The translations under genes were made by a program, and so were the position numbers. From Acanthosoma haemorrhoidale (taxonomy: Eukaryota > Arthropoda > Insecta > Hemiptera > Acanthosomatidae): a stretch of 64,000 nt of DNA. Location of the stretch: the NCBI GenBank assembly GCA_930367205.1, contig OV884015.1:75531341-75595340 (forward strand), written 5' to 3'. Below, piece by piece: positions 11,301-23,054 of the stretch. The notes below the pieces were generated by a model. It had not been told where the DNA came from. It saw only the letters and a list, made by a program, of their open reading frames with translations, and ran no database searches. The first letter of the stretch is position 1, and every line of letters begins with the position of its first letter.

Positions 11301-12480
11301 AGCATAGTTTTGGTTAAAAATTGATAGTAAAATATGGAATTTAAAAGCAAGAAGTGTATAGCTATAACTTTATGGATGCTGGTAGATTTTAATTTATTCC
11401 TAAGGATAAATAATGTTATTGACATATTGCCGAATAATTTCCGACCCTTTTTTTTTCTCCAAATTGCCTGGAATATGGCAGCACAACTGCTTCAATGGCC
11501 TGTGGTTGCAAAGGATCGACTGCACATACAACCTCAAACCCGCAAATCCCCAACCGCAAACAAAACCAAGAAACGGAACTTGAAACACCCAAAGGAAAAT
11601 AGCGATATTGCGGTGGCGTGAAGCCCAGATCGACAGAATAGCCGGTTATATCATCTGAGCTTCAGGACCGTATGTCGCAGGTATATTTATTTCTGGATGG
11701 CCCAAAGGCACTTGACCAAGCTGTCATCGGATACCGACCCCGCCACCACACCTTCATTGCATGAATGAAACGTTATGATTCTTCTTTTAAACAAGTTTTT
11801 TTTTTCAAGGGTACGTTCATATTTCTATTTCGCAAGGTCTTTTCCGGCTAATGTGCCTCAGGGAGCAGCCCGCGTCCACTTCTGTAATCAATTTACACAC
11901 GCGAGGTACCCACTTACACAAAACATCCACACTGACACATTGAACTCAGCTAATCACCCGCATGTATTGCACGAACCCCGGAAAAAACCCGCGAAGAAAA
12001 AACATTTTCACGCCATGCCAAGAAACCTCACAAATGCCTTCTTTATTACTTACAAATCGTGTTTGCAGAAGGAATTCCATAAGGTAACGAAAATCGCCAA
12101 AAACAAACATAACAATCTTTCAATTGAATCATTTAACATCTGAACTGCATGCCAAAAGTTGGTTTAAGTATTAAAACTCATACTGATTCAAGGTGACCAA
12201 AAACATAAATGATATACTTACAAATGGACTACAAATACATTGGGTATTTTCATAACTTGATCAAGCTATACCTAATATCCCAATGTTTTGAAGCAAGAGA
12301 AGACCTTACAAGTTCAAATATCTACAATGGATATACAAATCAACAGCCCACTTTGCAACTTAAATATAAAGACTGATACTTTTCCTTACCTAATTTTTAG
12401 ATAATTCAGGTTGATTAGAACGCACGAATTAATTTAGATGATTCTCAATTGAAAATTCTACATGTTTTATTTTAAACTAT
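8330..12480. other. Unassigned AT-rich region
   Basis: Mostly AT-rich, with no splice-supported exons recognised. GC-richer islands at 8530-8870 and 11440-11770 contain open frames of 95-108 codons, and a 122-codon frame lies at 11775-12143. None has a recognisable domain. A run of ten G lies near 11170. The islands may be old transposon fragments; I cannot assign them. Confidence 0.4.
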
Positions 12481-12494
12481 CGGGAGATCAGCTT

Positions 12495-12590
12495 AGGTTG
12501 ATGAAATCGAGTTATTAGGTTTTCATCAAGTTTATTAATGGACAACGTTTCGACATACTATGTATATCTGCATCAGGTTCTTGTGCGAGT
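12495..12590 (-). repeat. Retroelement tail repeat (family 2)
   Basis: On the minus strand it contains AACCTGATGCAGATATAC followed by ATAGTATGTCGAAACGTTG and a run into AATAAA. Related copies are at 45565-45650 and 46195-46275. The arrangement resembles 3' ends of Penelope-like or other non-LTR elements and contains an AATAAA signal. A differently sequenced tail of similar design (CAGTTCGTCGAAAACGTG, minus strand) lies next to it at about 12690-12770. Confidence 0.5.
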
Positions 12591-12779
12591 AGGAGGTTGG
12601 TGTTGACTGTCCAAGACATTTAAGAGAGCTGTTCTCCTATATTTCGAATAAGTTCAAAATTTGAATAATTCTGAATTATGAAATAAAACACCTTATGACT
12701 CTTCACAGCTTTATTGATTTATACACGAACACGTTTTCGACGAACTGGCTAGTTTAGGAAATCATATCTTCCTATTATA

Positions 12780-13865
12780 ACTAATGACAATACAATAGCC
12801 ATTACCGACATTTATTAATGGAGTGCTACAAATTAGAGTATAATTCTGATTGTGTAAACCAAATAATTGGTCCTCTATATGCGGTGTTTATTTGTAATTT
12901 TCTGGACTCTTAAAACAATTAAAATACCCAAATAAAGAATCTCGGAGGTCATAAGACCAATTATTGATTAACATCTCCAGTGTGCACAACGAGTTAATTT
13001 ACATGACACAAAAGGAAATAGCGCGGCACTTAATGCCTTCCCTTTCCACAAGGCTGGCTATGAAGAATGTTCAGATTAGAGGCATTGTTCTAGAGCCAGC
13101 GGGCCCTGGAGTTGGTCTCTGACCCCTTTTTCAAGGGCTACTTCAGGAGAGGGCAAAACTTTTCTCCAGTCCACTTCAAACTCTTCCAAGCAGCTCTGGC
13201 AACATCAACTTCAACATGTTACGTTGATGGAATCAAAAGTAATTCACAACCATAATACAGAGGCAGTTTTATGGGCAGTTCAATAACATTGTAATAAGCG
13301 GTCGCAACTTTTTCTTATCATCAAAAATTAATTTTATCTATTGAGATATTTTTGTCATAAACATTTCGCATTTTGCTACTTTTAGAAATTAATTATAAAA
13401 ACTAAATCCCTAATAAATGTGCACCTCTCTCTGCTTTACCCACGATTTATATTACACTCTTAAGAGCGCTTTCTGAGATTATAGTATAGTCACTGTACCA
13501 TCATTTTCAAAATCTTACTCATGGTAGCAGATCTGATTTCGTTTGAGTAGGAGACATCATTTAACTTTTCACTTTGATTATTACCTTTAAACTTTTATTT
13601 CCTATTCAATAATGTTATTTATAAGATACTTGAGAATGGTATCACCGGCCGAAAACGATCCTATCGCTAAAATAAATTGTGGGTTGACCAGAGACGGATG
13701 TATATGTATTGGTACGAATAGCCCACAACCAGCCTTCCTAATTACATAACAACAAACACTTAGCAATAAACTAAATTGCCTTTTAAAATATATAAGATCT
13801 AGAAGAAAAAATATAGTGATGGTCTGGACGCACACCGGGGTTAATCCAAAATTAAATAGATTTTG
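12780..13865. other. Unassigned stretch
   Basis: No gene is supported. A GC-richer patch at 13020-13220 has no long open frame and may be a transposon remnant. The rest is AT-rich. Confidence 0.4.
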
Positions 13866-13867
13866 AT

Positions 13868-14093
13868 AAAACAACTTTATGATGATAAAATTACAATCTG
13901 CCTCATTGGGCAATAAGTAATAGTGATACATGTTTTCATTCATACCATATTTACAATTTTCATTCACTCGCTCATTCATGCAGTATTTACAAACAGCCCA
14001 GAGACCTCCCATATCCACATGGTTGTCACCTCCCTCGCATGCCAAAGAGGAAGCGGAGTCTTGGGAAGTCCCCCAAGCTCCTTCGTCAGCCGC
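13868..14093 (-). repeat. Jockey-like LINE 3' end, 5'-truncated
   Basis: The reverse complement aligns by eye with the 3' untranslated part of the LINE at 20342-20658. Shared blocks are GCGGCTGACG, GGGGGACTTCCCAAGACTCCGC, GAGGTCTCTGGGCTG, the ATGAATGAGCGAGTGAATG-type repeat and the terminal GGCAGATTGTAATTTTAT. Only the tail is present, as usual after incomplete reverse transcription. Open frames reported across it are chance frames. Confidence 0.75.
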
Positions 14094-14099
14094 GGATGA

Positions 14100-14785
14100 A
14101 AATGAAATACTTGCAAATAAACTACACGGATTTAAAAACATAAAAACGCCATAAATCTTGACCAAGGTTATGAAGGCCTCTCTGAGGTTCACAAGGCTCG
14201 GTTAAAGTGACTGGTGAATCGTTTTATACTCGGGGTACCCCAAAAAGTGACACATTTCACAGCAATAGTTGAGACAGCTGCACCCTTCTGGTCATCGCCA
14301 ATTCTTCTTTAGATCCCTCCTATTTAGTACTACCACGACATCACGACCTCCTCAAATTCAAATTAGCGATCAACTCTCCCAATCCTTAAAAATCCACCCT
14401 TCACCAGTAACTTATTTTCCTACAATCTAAAAATTCCTCTTTATTTAATAAGTTAATCATATCAGTGTAATGTTATGATTTTTTTATTTTTTTTTTTTGT
14501 CAACTAGACATACCTAACTTCGGTCTTTTTGGTTATCTTTAGGGGACCATGTCCCAGAATAAAGTGTTTTATTCATTTCATTTTAAGGTCTTGATATGTG
14601 AAATATCTTAAGAACTAATATGCCGCGACGCTGAACCACGCTCAAACAAATATGAAGCATACGAATATAACATCACGAAGATAGAAATATTTTAATAGAT
14701 TAAGAGACCGAGAGAAAAAAAATACTCTATAAAAATCATTTCAATATCAAATTTCTGCTAACGGTAGTTAACACCATTTCTGGTT
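14100..14785. other. Unassigned stretch with possible LINE tail
   Basis: AT-rich, no gene. At 14505-14575 the sequence ends in CCCAGAATAAAG, also seen at 19780-19791, which suggests a second type of retroelement 3' end. Confidence 0.3.
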
Positions 14786-14789
14786 AAAA

Positions 14790-14925
14790 TTCACCAAGAT
14801 AAAAATAATAAAATCATTCATCAAGGTAAAAATAATAACTTCATTCACGAAGATAAAAATAATAAATTCTTTCGCCAAGATAAAAATAATAAAATTATTC
14901 GCCATGATAAAAGGAATAAAATTAA
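14790..14925. repeat. Minisatellite, unit about 30 bp, about 4-5 copies
   Basis: Degenerate tandem copies of a unit resembling TTCACCAAGATAAAAATAAT plus a short AAAT-rich spacer. The copies differ from one another by several bases. Confidence 0.75.
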
Positions 14926-14929
14926 AAAG

Positions 14930-17070
14930 TGCTAACTATAATAATAACTAACGGGACCCGTTGGGGAAACGGCCACGGTGGTTCTCGTTAACACGAAAGA
15001 TGCATATAAAAAAAAAAACTAGTCGAATTGCTCAAGAAATATCTTCAGGGCGTTTTTCCCCAGAACAGAAAGAAAACGTGTGAGAACCGCAAATGAACGG
15101 GAGCGGGCGTTTTAAGAAGTATGTGAGGGGAATTTATCGTCAATATAAGAAACCATTTTAAGAGAATTCTCGCTTATTAAAATCTCATGAATCATACCTT
15201 TAAAAAATGCTTTCTAAATCATCTAACAGTGACTCCGTTCATGTCAAACCACTAGCTCAGAGATAGAAAATATGTACATATTTAATAAATAGACTGAAGA
15301 GAGCAACAGAACTGGTCGATCCCTAACTTAATAAACAAATATAAACATAGAAAAAACTTAATAGACAGGCCCGCTAAGACTGGGAACTCTGCCTAATGAC
15401 AAATGGTACAAATGACATTCATCCTGATTGAACTCTCCCAAATATATATAAAATACACTAGTGCCTAATGCCTAACACTACTTACACTATTAGTAGTTAT
15501 ATATTAAAAATATACAAATGAAATAACGGACGAGGATAGAAAGGTAACTATTGCTAGACATTTCGAAAGACACTCGCTATATAGGCTTGTCATGAATTTC
15601 TTAAAAACATATTGCATGATAAAACTACAAACAATTGACCGAAAATACCAATTGATCGTTTAGACCCTACCAATCACTATATATTACATTATCGAAAATT
15701 AACAAGAAATTTAAAACACCCTTAATATTAAAACCGACCAGGAACGATTTAAATACGTGATTTCTATAGCTAGGTCTGGAAACTTAACCTTTTAAAATAT
15801 CATTATAATTATTTTTGTGTTCCCATACTTAACTAAAAAATTTAATCTTAAATACCATTCCCCACCCTTCTTGTTATTGTATTTAAAAGAGATCAGAAAA
15901 TTTCGAAGTAGTACCTTCAACCTAGAACGTAAACACAGTTAGACTTGTTTCACAAAAGTAGACCCTCTCCCTTCGAGCTCGGGAATAATTGTATAAACGA
16001 AAAAGAGAAAACAGACAAAATCCAAAGTATTCAAGTAAAGAAAGTACAACACATCGTGACTCCAATATCAGTTATCAGTAACCACACCCTACACTAAGCT
16101 ACTTGTAAGTTCCATATGGACTCAGTCACCGAGATACTGTACAGACACTTCCTATAGTAACTGAGCTCTCACACTCTTCTACTCTAATGCCCAGAGGAGT
16201 CCCAAGAAGAATCTCTCTGCAAAATGAAGAATACAAGGTAACCATAATGAGATTGATTGTGAAGCCACTTTCAAGTTTCACTAAGGAGAGGGGGTATTTC
16301 GAGGTAACTACCTGCAGGACCTCATTTGTAGTTCCTCATTAAGTGTTATCTCGAATGAAGAAATTATTGCTCAACAGTCTGGACCTAACCCCATTTATTA
16401 GTTGAGATTAGCGGGCGAGCAGCGGATTTTTATCCATATGATACGCATATTGGTAGCCTATATCGAGGTTGGCAACCCGTCTGATGTTTGGTAAGCCAGG
16501 GACTGGAAAGGTCATGATGCAGTTGGAAGTGCAATCATTGTGTAACCCTTAGCAGCACAATGGTACCTAATTAGGACTTGTTAGTCTGCAACCGCGTGTC
16601 ATCGGTGCTTTCGTAATTCTTTCAATTGGTTGATAACCAAATCCTGTTCTGATTATTAAACACCTTATGGCAGGGCAGAACCATCGCAGCCTTTGGGTTT
16701 CGTCGTAACAACATTTCATCCCTCATGAAATGTGATTTTACAAAGAAGTCTGGACGACGATATTATAACGAAAATAAACAATAGTTAAAAATAAAAACGT
16801 TGATCAAGGAGTCTAGATTGAAAGTTATTGTCCTTTAGTATATGTTAACATTCAATATGGCTACGATAAGCATTTAAACAATGTCACATAAATAAATCTC
16901 TTTAGATAATGAAATTGATCAATAATTTATTTCAACAGGGCGCAATTATACTAAGAACTAGAAACATTATTAACATTTAATAATGAGGATAATTATATTT
17001 TTGCTTCCCTTGACACGACCATTATGAACCAGTAACAATTCCATTGTTAGCATTTTATAAAAGAAAAATT
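14930..17070. other. Unassigned stretch
   Basis: About 2.1 kb of AT-rich DNA with many stop codons on both strands. No gene, tRNA or clear repeat is recognised. Confidence 0.4.
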
Positions 17071-17077
17071 ATTATTA

Positions 17078-17165
17078 ATAGAAAATCTTTTTATTGAAAT
17101 AAAATTACAATCTACCCTTATTTGACAATAAGTAATTGTGATCATTGATCTCATAATACAAAAAA
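17078..17165 (-). repeat. Jockey-like LINE 3' end fragment
   Basis: The reverse complement reads CACAATTACTTATTGTC, then GGGTAGATTGTAATTTTA and TTTCAATAAAAAG. These are the same terminal blocks as in the LINE at 20600-20650. Only about 90 bp are present. Confidence 0.6.
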
Positions 17166-17169
17166 TTGT

Positions 17170-19860
17170 TTTATTTTTCAGTACGACCTCATACAATGGT
17201 AGACCCACGCTATTCCTCTCTAATTCTTCAATAAAGACTGCACCAGTAATTTCTACCATTAGCTACCGTTTCTTTATTTTCTGACATTAAAGCGTGGGCT
17301 ACAAATTCGTATTTGTGTGAATAAGCATTTCAAAAATAATCAAAGCTTCATAGGCATATAATGTTTATAAACGCTAGTCAAATATGCACTAGGTTTATTA
17401 TTTCTTAGTTGCGGTCATTTCAAGACAATTTTTAGTCCCAAAAGAACAACGTAACCTCGTTTGCAGAAGGAAAAAAATGATTTACATACAACAAAATAAT
17501 GATAACGAATCCAAGACATCCTTCGTGAATACAGATTATGTCAAGGACTACTTTAAAATACCGCCATTACGAATAGTGTTTCTATGAATTATTAACACAC
17601 TGTAAGTACACTGTTTTTATTTTTTTTTTTAGGTTTTTCCTCGATTAGCTAATGCACTCTCTATTTAAGACGTAACCAACAGAATATATATATATATATT
17701 TCTTTTTATAATTTTTGAGAATTTTCTGATTATTTACGTAGGACTGTACTTCAAAATCATTATTTGTACCTAGAGAAAATTATAACTAAAATGTCAATGA
17801 ATGATTTTTAAGGAAGAGTTTCAGAATATTAGCCTATAATTAATAGTATTTGTTTTACTAACCCCTGGCAAAGACAGGCTACACAACTAACCCCCTAAAA
17901 AAAAGGTCACATTGTACATTATAACTCTAATGTGCACTATGATAGCTTTATAATTTCATATTTTGTGATTATCCGTCCGGCTGTGGGGGCTATGAAGTAA
18001 AAATAAATCAAGAACAATCTAAGTTGTCTCATTATGATGAGTTGTCATCTATCATTTGAGATTCGATATTATGATGTGCTTACACTTCCTATTCATCTTC
18101 CTTGCGATGAATGAATTCTAAGGCCACCGCGATGGTCCCTTTAAGTGCTTTTTCCGAACTAATCTCCAGCTAATAAGTTGCATTAGATTATAAAACTGAG
18201 AGCTCATAGTTTACGTATGAGATCAGACATCGGATTAGAGAGATGAGATCATGATAGGGAATCGTCTTGGGTTGAAAAAAAAGATTATACTATCATTGAA
18301 TTTATTATGGTTTCGACACAATACTAATGATTTTATGAGATCCTCATAACCGGCAAAGACAAAGGATATTTTAAAGTGATTTTAAACATTTTTATTTAGA
18401 AAAATTGACAGATTGGTCATAACAGATATAAATGTTTAAGAAATAATGCTTGTATAAAACTATTAATAAGTTTGTAGGTAATAAATAATTTAATGAAAAT
18501 ATAAAAATTATAGATTTGAAAATGTGCAAGCTTAGTTAAATAAATAAATGTATTCAGAGGAGGCCTGATAGTGGCAAATTAATATATTAGAATCTATTCA
18601 ATATAACCAACCTCAATAAGTTCCTTTTCTAATGTACCATTCATTGACACAACCTCTGAGAATATTTTGATTTCGAATTCATTAAACTTGTAAAATACTC
18701 TTTTCGACCATCAATAAAGTTGATAAAAATATAACATGTTTCTTTTTCATTAGGTTATGACTATTTCAAACAAAACAACCATTCATCACTTGTGATGGAT
18801 TAGTTTATAAATGCTTGGAAGATGACCTATGGAGGATCGAGGAACCGAAGAAATAAAATTGTTTTTTATTCCTACCCAAGTTGGATTAAGCTCTTCAAAA
18901 ATTACACCATTAAAATTACAGATGGTACTAATGGTCCTTCATTTTACAATGAAGTTATACACAATTAATAAACAAAAGGTACTAATAAATAACTTCGACA
19001 AACTTTTATCATAAATAAATTTAAAAAAGAAACCCTGTTCCGGAGTCCTATTACTCGGCCCAGACAGAGGAACTTCGAACTAAGTAATGCATATTACCAT
19101 TAGTTAGTTAAAAGTTCCTCAGTTATTGAGCTATGTGAGTGCGGTAATATTTATTACCAGGTCAAGGGTCACTTTGCTGCCTGTAAAGTTTGCCAAACAA
19201 AATTTGCCATATCAAAAATGTATTAGTAGGCTTTAATTATGACAATTATTTCCAGGTTGCAATAACAGTATGGCCGTAATAGTCAAAGGTTATTAACTAC
19301 AAAGATATGTATGGTACAAATTAACTTGTCCTTTATTTTTCTTATAAATGTATTGTCTTTATTTCATAATTCACTTATTTTACTTACTAGGTCTTACCTC
19401 CTTATCGAACAGAAGCACTTGCTGACCTAAGAATTATGTCTTTATTCTGATGAGTATTATTACTATTATTTTGACTATATATGACTATTAACATTTAACT
19501 TTACTTCTAATAAACCCATAGCTGCGCTGCAACCTTGTGAAGGAGTGACCACAAATATTTCTTTGTTTTATCATCTATTATTTTTACCCTATTCTTTTTT
19601 TTTTCTTTTTTCATATTACTTATACTTGCTTTGTATTTAAACAAATTTTTGAATAGTTTGTAATTTGAGCCTTTATTTATTTATTTAGTTTTTCCTGTGT
19701 ATTGTTTCTTTTTTAATAGGTAGGGTTGGATTTATTTATTTATTCAGCGTTGTTATAGTTGCTGGTCCCAGTCATAAACCCAGAATAAAGATATTTTTTT
19801 TTTAATTACCTGTCAAATCTATTATGCCAAGTAAAATCACCCTTGTCAAAGATTAGCTTT
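17170..19860. other. Unassigned AT-rich stretch
   Basis: No supported gene. A 61-codon open frame at 18829-19014 has no domain. The last 400 bp (19400-19800) look like a retroelement 3' end finishing in CCCAGAATAAAG before a T run. Confidence 0.35.
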
Positions 19861-19873
19861 TATTAAACATGCT

Positions 19874-20341
19874 TACTTAGGCTTCCATCTTGACAAACGA
19901 CTGACCTGGAACCCAAATACGAGACTAAAAAGACAAGAACTAAACATACGCTTTGGACAACTGTACAGACTACTTCAAAGGACATCCCATCTCTCAATAG
20001 AAAATAAACTACTAATCTACAAAGTTATACTTAAACCGATCTGGACATACGGAATAGAGCTATGGGGGACAGCAAAAAAGTCGAACATCAAGCGTATCCA
20101 ATCCTTTCAATCAAAAGTCCTGAGAACAATAGTAAATGCCCCTTATTATGTCAGCAACAAAACCCTTCATAACGACCTTAACATACCCTACATTCTAGAA
20201 CTCATCCCTTCCAAGTTTATGAAATTCCACAGTAGCCTTTCCAACCACCCTAATCCTGTAGCACAGTCATTGCACTGCGCCACTCATCCCTATAATCCTC
20301 CTCGGAGACTGAAACGGCAGTGGCCTCGTGACCTGCTATAA
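19874..20341 (+). pseudogene. C-terminal part of Jockey-like LINE ORF2 (reverse transcriptase protein)
   Basis: An open frame of 155 codons runs with no stop to TAA at 20339-20341. It has no start because the element is 5'-truncated. Its translation has the conserved C-terminal signature of Jockey-clade ORF2: YLGFHLDKRLTW at the start, then LKPIWTYGIELWGTA in the middle and SNIKRIQSFQSKVLRTI soon after. It ends PRRLKRQWPRDLL. The catalytic polymerase motifs and the endonuclease lie upstream and are absent, so it cannot act alone. The lack of any stop or frameshift suggests a fairly recent insertion. Confidence 0.85.
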
Positions 20342-20658
20342 ACGCGTGACAGTGGGAGTCCTGGCAATGGCCAGTTTCTCCAATCATGTCCTGAGCGTCT
20401 GTGGCTCTCGCGCTCTTGGTCAGCCTCCACTGGCTAGTATCCGGTGACGCGGCTGACGGAGGAGCGTGGGGGACTTCCCAAGACTCCGCTTTCTCTTCGC
20501 GGTGGATTTGGGGGGTCTCTGGGCTGTCTGTAAATATTGTATGAATGAGCGAGTGAATGATGAACTGTAAATATGGTATGAATGAGAGCATTTATCTTAA
20601 TTACTTATTGCCTTATAAAAGGCAGATTGTAATTTTAGCACAATAAAGGATTATATAT
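20342..20658 (+). other. 3' untranslated region of the Jockey-like LINE
   Basis: It follows the ORF2 stop and ends with GGCAGATTGTAATTTTAG, then CACAATAAAGG and an AT tail. Tails of at least five other insertions in this window match parts of it. The 113-codon frame on the opposite strand is a chance frame. Confidence 0.8.
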
Positions 20659-21265
20659 TGTAACATTCATGATATTTGAGAATATCATGACCAGCCACCC
20701 TCCCACTTTGTCCAGCATCAGCCCTTATGCTCTTAGGAGTGGGGATGAGATAAAGGGCAGTCTTAGCCTGACAGCCAGAGAGCGAACAAGAGCAAGACCC
20801 CGACTTGGCGGTATCCAACAGAAGAAGAAGAAGAAGAGATCAACAGTAACGTTGATTGGATTAAACGGAGATCATCGATTGGGTGATATAGATATTGTTT
20901 TTTATTATTATGGATCCATTAAAAAGAGATTGAGCTCAATTTTCATTTTTTTATATAATTAATTAGTAGTAACTATCCTTGTTCAAAAGGAAATGAATAT
21001 TTTTTTATATAATTTTTGTCAGCACTATTTATAATTATAAGTATTTGTTATAACCATTTTACTTGTATATATTTCACAATTCCCAGTCCATTAATAACTA
21101 TAACATTAGCCTTGAGATCGGGCGATTCAATCGGGATAATTTCCTATGTCGAAGACATAAAAACAAGTTGAATTAAAGATCTCATGACGGACCTACCAAA
21201 TTAGTTAAGGTCAATTGATCTAATAAATTAGAAAAATAAAATGGTAAAAAATGAGGTAGGTTTCA
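20659..21265 (+). repeat. 5' LTR of the non-autonomous element
   Basis: This 607-bp LTR starts TGTAACATTC and ends GGTTTCA. A perfect hairpin lies near its start: 10-bp arms TCATGATATT / AATATCATGA around TGAG at 20667-20690. It contains a short GAA tract near 20821. The 97-codon frame inside it is repeated in the other LTR only through duplication. Confidence 0.9.
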
Positions 21266-21266
21266 A

Positions 21267-21285
21267 TGGGGGCCGCTCCGGGATT
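21267..21285 (+). other. Primer-binding site, tRNA-Pro-like
   Basis: One base after the LTR the sequence TGGGGGCCGCTCCGGGATT is close to the complement of animal tRNA-Pro 3' ends, which end in CCCGG..GAGCCCCCA. It differs at a few central positions. Assignment is from memory of the tRNA sequence. Confidence 0.6.
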
Positions 21286-21413
21286 AACTTCAAAAATTCT
21301 AAAGAAACCAAAGAAATTGTGAGGTATTGCATGTTAGAATAATAACTAGAACTAACCAATAACAAATTATATTTTCCTATAATTTTACATTTGTTACACA
21401 AACACAGACACAA

Positions 21414-22304
21414 ATGACGAACACAAACATGTCCGGGTCAGACTCAGGTATACTCTCCAGGGTTGAGTCAAACCCAGCCTCTAAAGGAGACCCCCCAGCC
21501 CCCGACCCCGAACCCACGATAAATGCCAAGATGTTACAACTAATCCTTGCCCAAATAAACAGTCAATTTAACGCAATTAAAGAAAATAATAAAGAGTTGA
21601 GCGGGAAGTTTGATCAATTAAGGGAAGAAATAAAATCGGGAAGATCGGCTAAATTAGAACAAGGTTACACGGATGTAAACGATAAATTAGATAGACAATT
21701 ACGAATTTGTGAGGAGAGAACACTCCAAGTAAATAATAATGTTAATTCAAAATTAAAAGAAGAAATCATTCTATTGAAAAGTACGACAGATCATGAAAAA
21801 ACAAATTTAACAAAGTCACAACTAGTTGATGCTGATTGTCAGACAGATCTTAGCTTATATTCAATTAAGGATAATGAAGAGAAAATGACTTCATTGGAGG
21901 ATGAACAGAAGATTGCAGATAACAATGATGAGTGTACCTCACGTCAACATGATCTAATAAAGCTTGACTATGAGAATAATATGAGTTTGTTGGAAAATAA
22001 ATTTTCAGAGTTAGAAGATACAGCGAATATTAAGAAAGGAGAAGTGATTTTATTGAAAGATCAAATTACAGAGCATCAGCGGACAACCAGCGATAACGTG
22101 AAAAATTTTAAAATATTTCAAAATAAAGTTTTGGATATGAAGAAATTGGAATCTCAAGTTCCAACTCATCTTGATGAAATTCCTTTTTGCGTGTTTGATT
22201 TGAACAACATTAAAATTAATGAATGGAAGGCATTTAAAAATAATTACAGGGATGTTTTTTGTTCGATACAATATGACTTCAAAAAAAAGAAAAAAAAATT
22301 ATAG
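21414..22304 (+). CDS. Gag-like coiled-coil protein of the LTR element
   Basis: The protein is 296 residues. Residues 1-36 are rich in S, P, D and N. Residues about 37-235 are highly charged, with heptad-like spacing of I, L and V, predicting long coiled coils with several breaks. Near residues 252-285 lies a motif of the form IPFCVFDLNNIKINEWKAF. It resembles the sequence that begins the capsid region of many LTR-element Gags, where a hydrophobic patch is followed by W-x-x-F. The frame then ends in an A-rich run giving six or so lysines. The coding part thus seems cut off just where capsid begins, by deletion or frameshift in the A-run at 22279-22301. No zinc knuckle, protease or Pol follows. 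The start is the ATG about 130 bp past the primer site; a second ATG lies six codons in. Gag identity is inferred from position and motif. Confidence 0.65.
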   Translation: MTNTNMSGSDSGILSRVESNPASKGDPPAPDPEPTINAKMLQLILAQINSQFNAIKENNKELSGKFDQLREEIKSGRSAKLEQGYTDVNDKLDRQLRICEERTLQVNNNVNSKLKEEIILLKSTTDHEKTNLTKSQLVDADCQTDLSLYSIKDNEEKMTSLEDEQKIADNNDECTSRQHDLIKLDYENNMSLLENKFSELEDTANIKKGEVILLKDQITEHQRTTSDNVKNFKIFQNKVLDMKKLESQVPTHLDEIPFCVFDLNNIKINEWKAFKNNYRDVFCSIQYDFKKKKKKL

Positions 22305-23054
22305 TTTTCTTTTATTATTTTCATTATTAAATGAAAATAATACTGATCGGATGACACATAAACTTTAGAAGTTTATACAAACAAAAACAAAACTATTATT
22401 AGAAGTATTGACCCTAGTAAAGTCTATGGAATTATCAGCAAGTGAAGCTTTTGCTTTCATTATCACTTAATCTATAAAACAGATCATAAATATTCTTTGA
22501 ATGCTTAAGTCCATTATAATTAATTTTATAGCAAGGAAATAAAATGAGCTCATACAATTTTATACACGACAACGACCTCCCTATCTTTTCGTAACATTTA
22601 TAATTTTTTTATAAACACTATCTTTTCACTCAGGTAAAATATTCAAATCACACACACACACTCAACAATTTTTCTCTATTGTTACTAATTACCAGTAGAA
22701 TTGTCTAGTATTTTAATTAAAAACCAATATGTATTACTAATCACACTCAACCGTCTTTTCAACAAATGTTTTCCAAATCGCGTTATGATCCATAAAACAA
22801 TGTACCTTCGAACTAATCCATACTAATTAGCATAATAATTTAGTTAAGTAAAAAATTAAAACAACTTGTACGCTTTTCAAGCAATTTAAAACCTTGCAAA
22901 ATTTGAACTATTATTACTATAAACTTTGTAAAATTTCAACACCCGTTATAAACAACCAATTCAACAAACCGAACACAGCAACATAATATTGTGGATCCAC
23001 TTAAAAAAAAAAATTTTTTCATAAATTTTTTTTTTATTTATAAGGGAAGGCAAT
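22305..23054 (+). other. Non-coding remainder of the LTR element, with purine tract
   Basis: About 750 bp of AT-rich DNA lie where Pol would be expected, with no open frame of note. The stretch ends with AAGGGAAGGCAA at 23042-23053, a likely polypurine tract directly before the 3' LTR. Confidence 0.7.

Noticed and set aside
16480..16530. GKPGTGK-like string resembling a P-loop ATPase motif
   Set aside because: The frame is short and closed soon after, with no surrounding ATPase sequence; a chance match.
20669..20962. 97-codon frame repeated at 23065-23361 as a possible conserved protein
   Set aside because: Both copies lie in the LTRs of one element; identity comes from the LTR duplication, and the GAA tract makes a lysine run.
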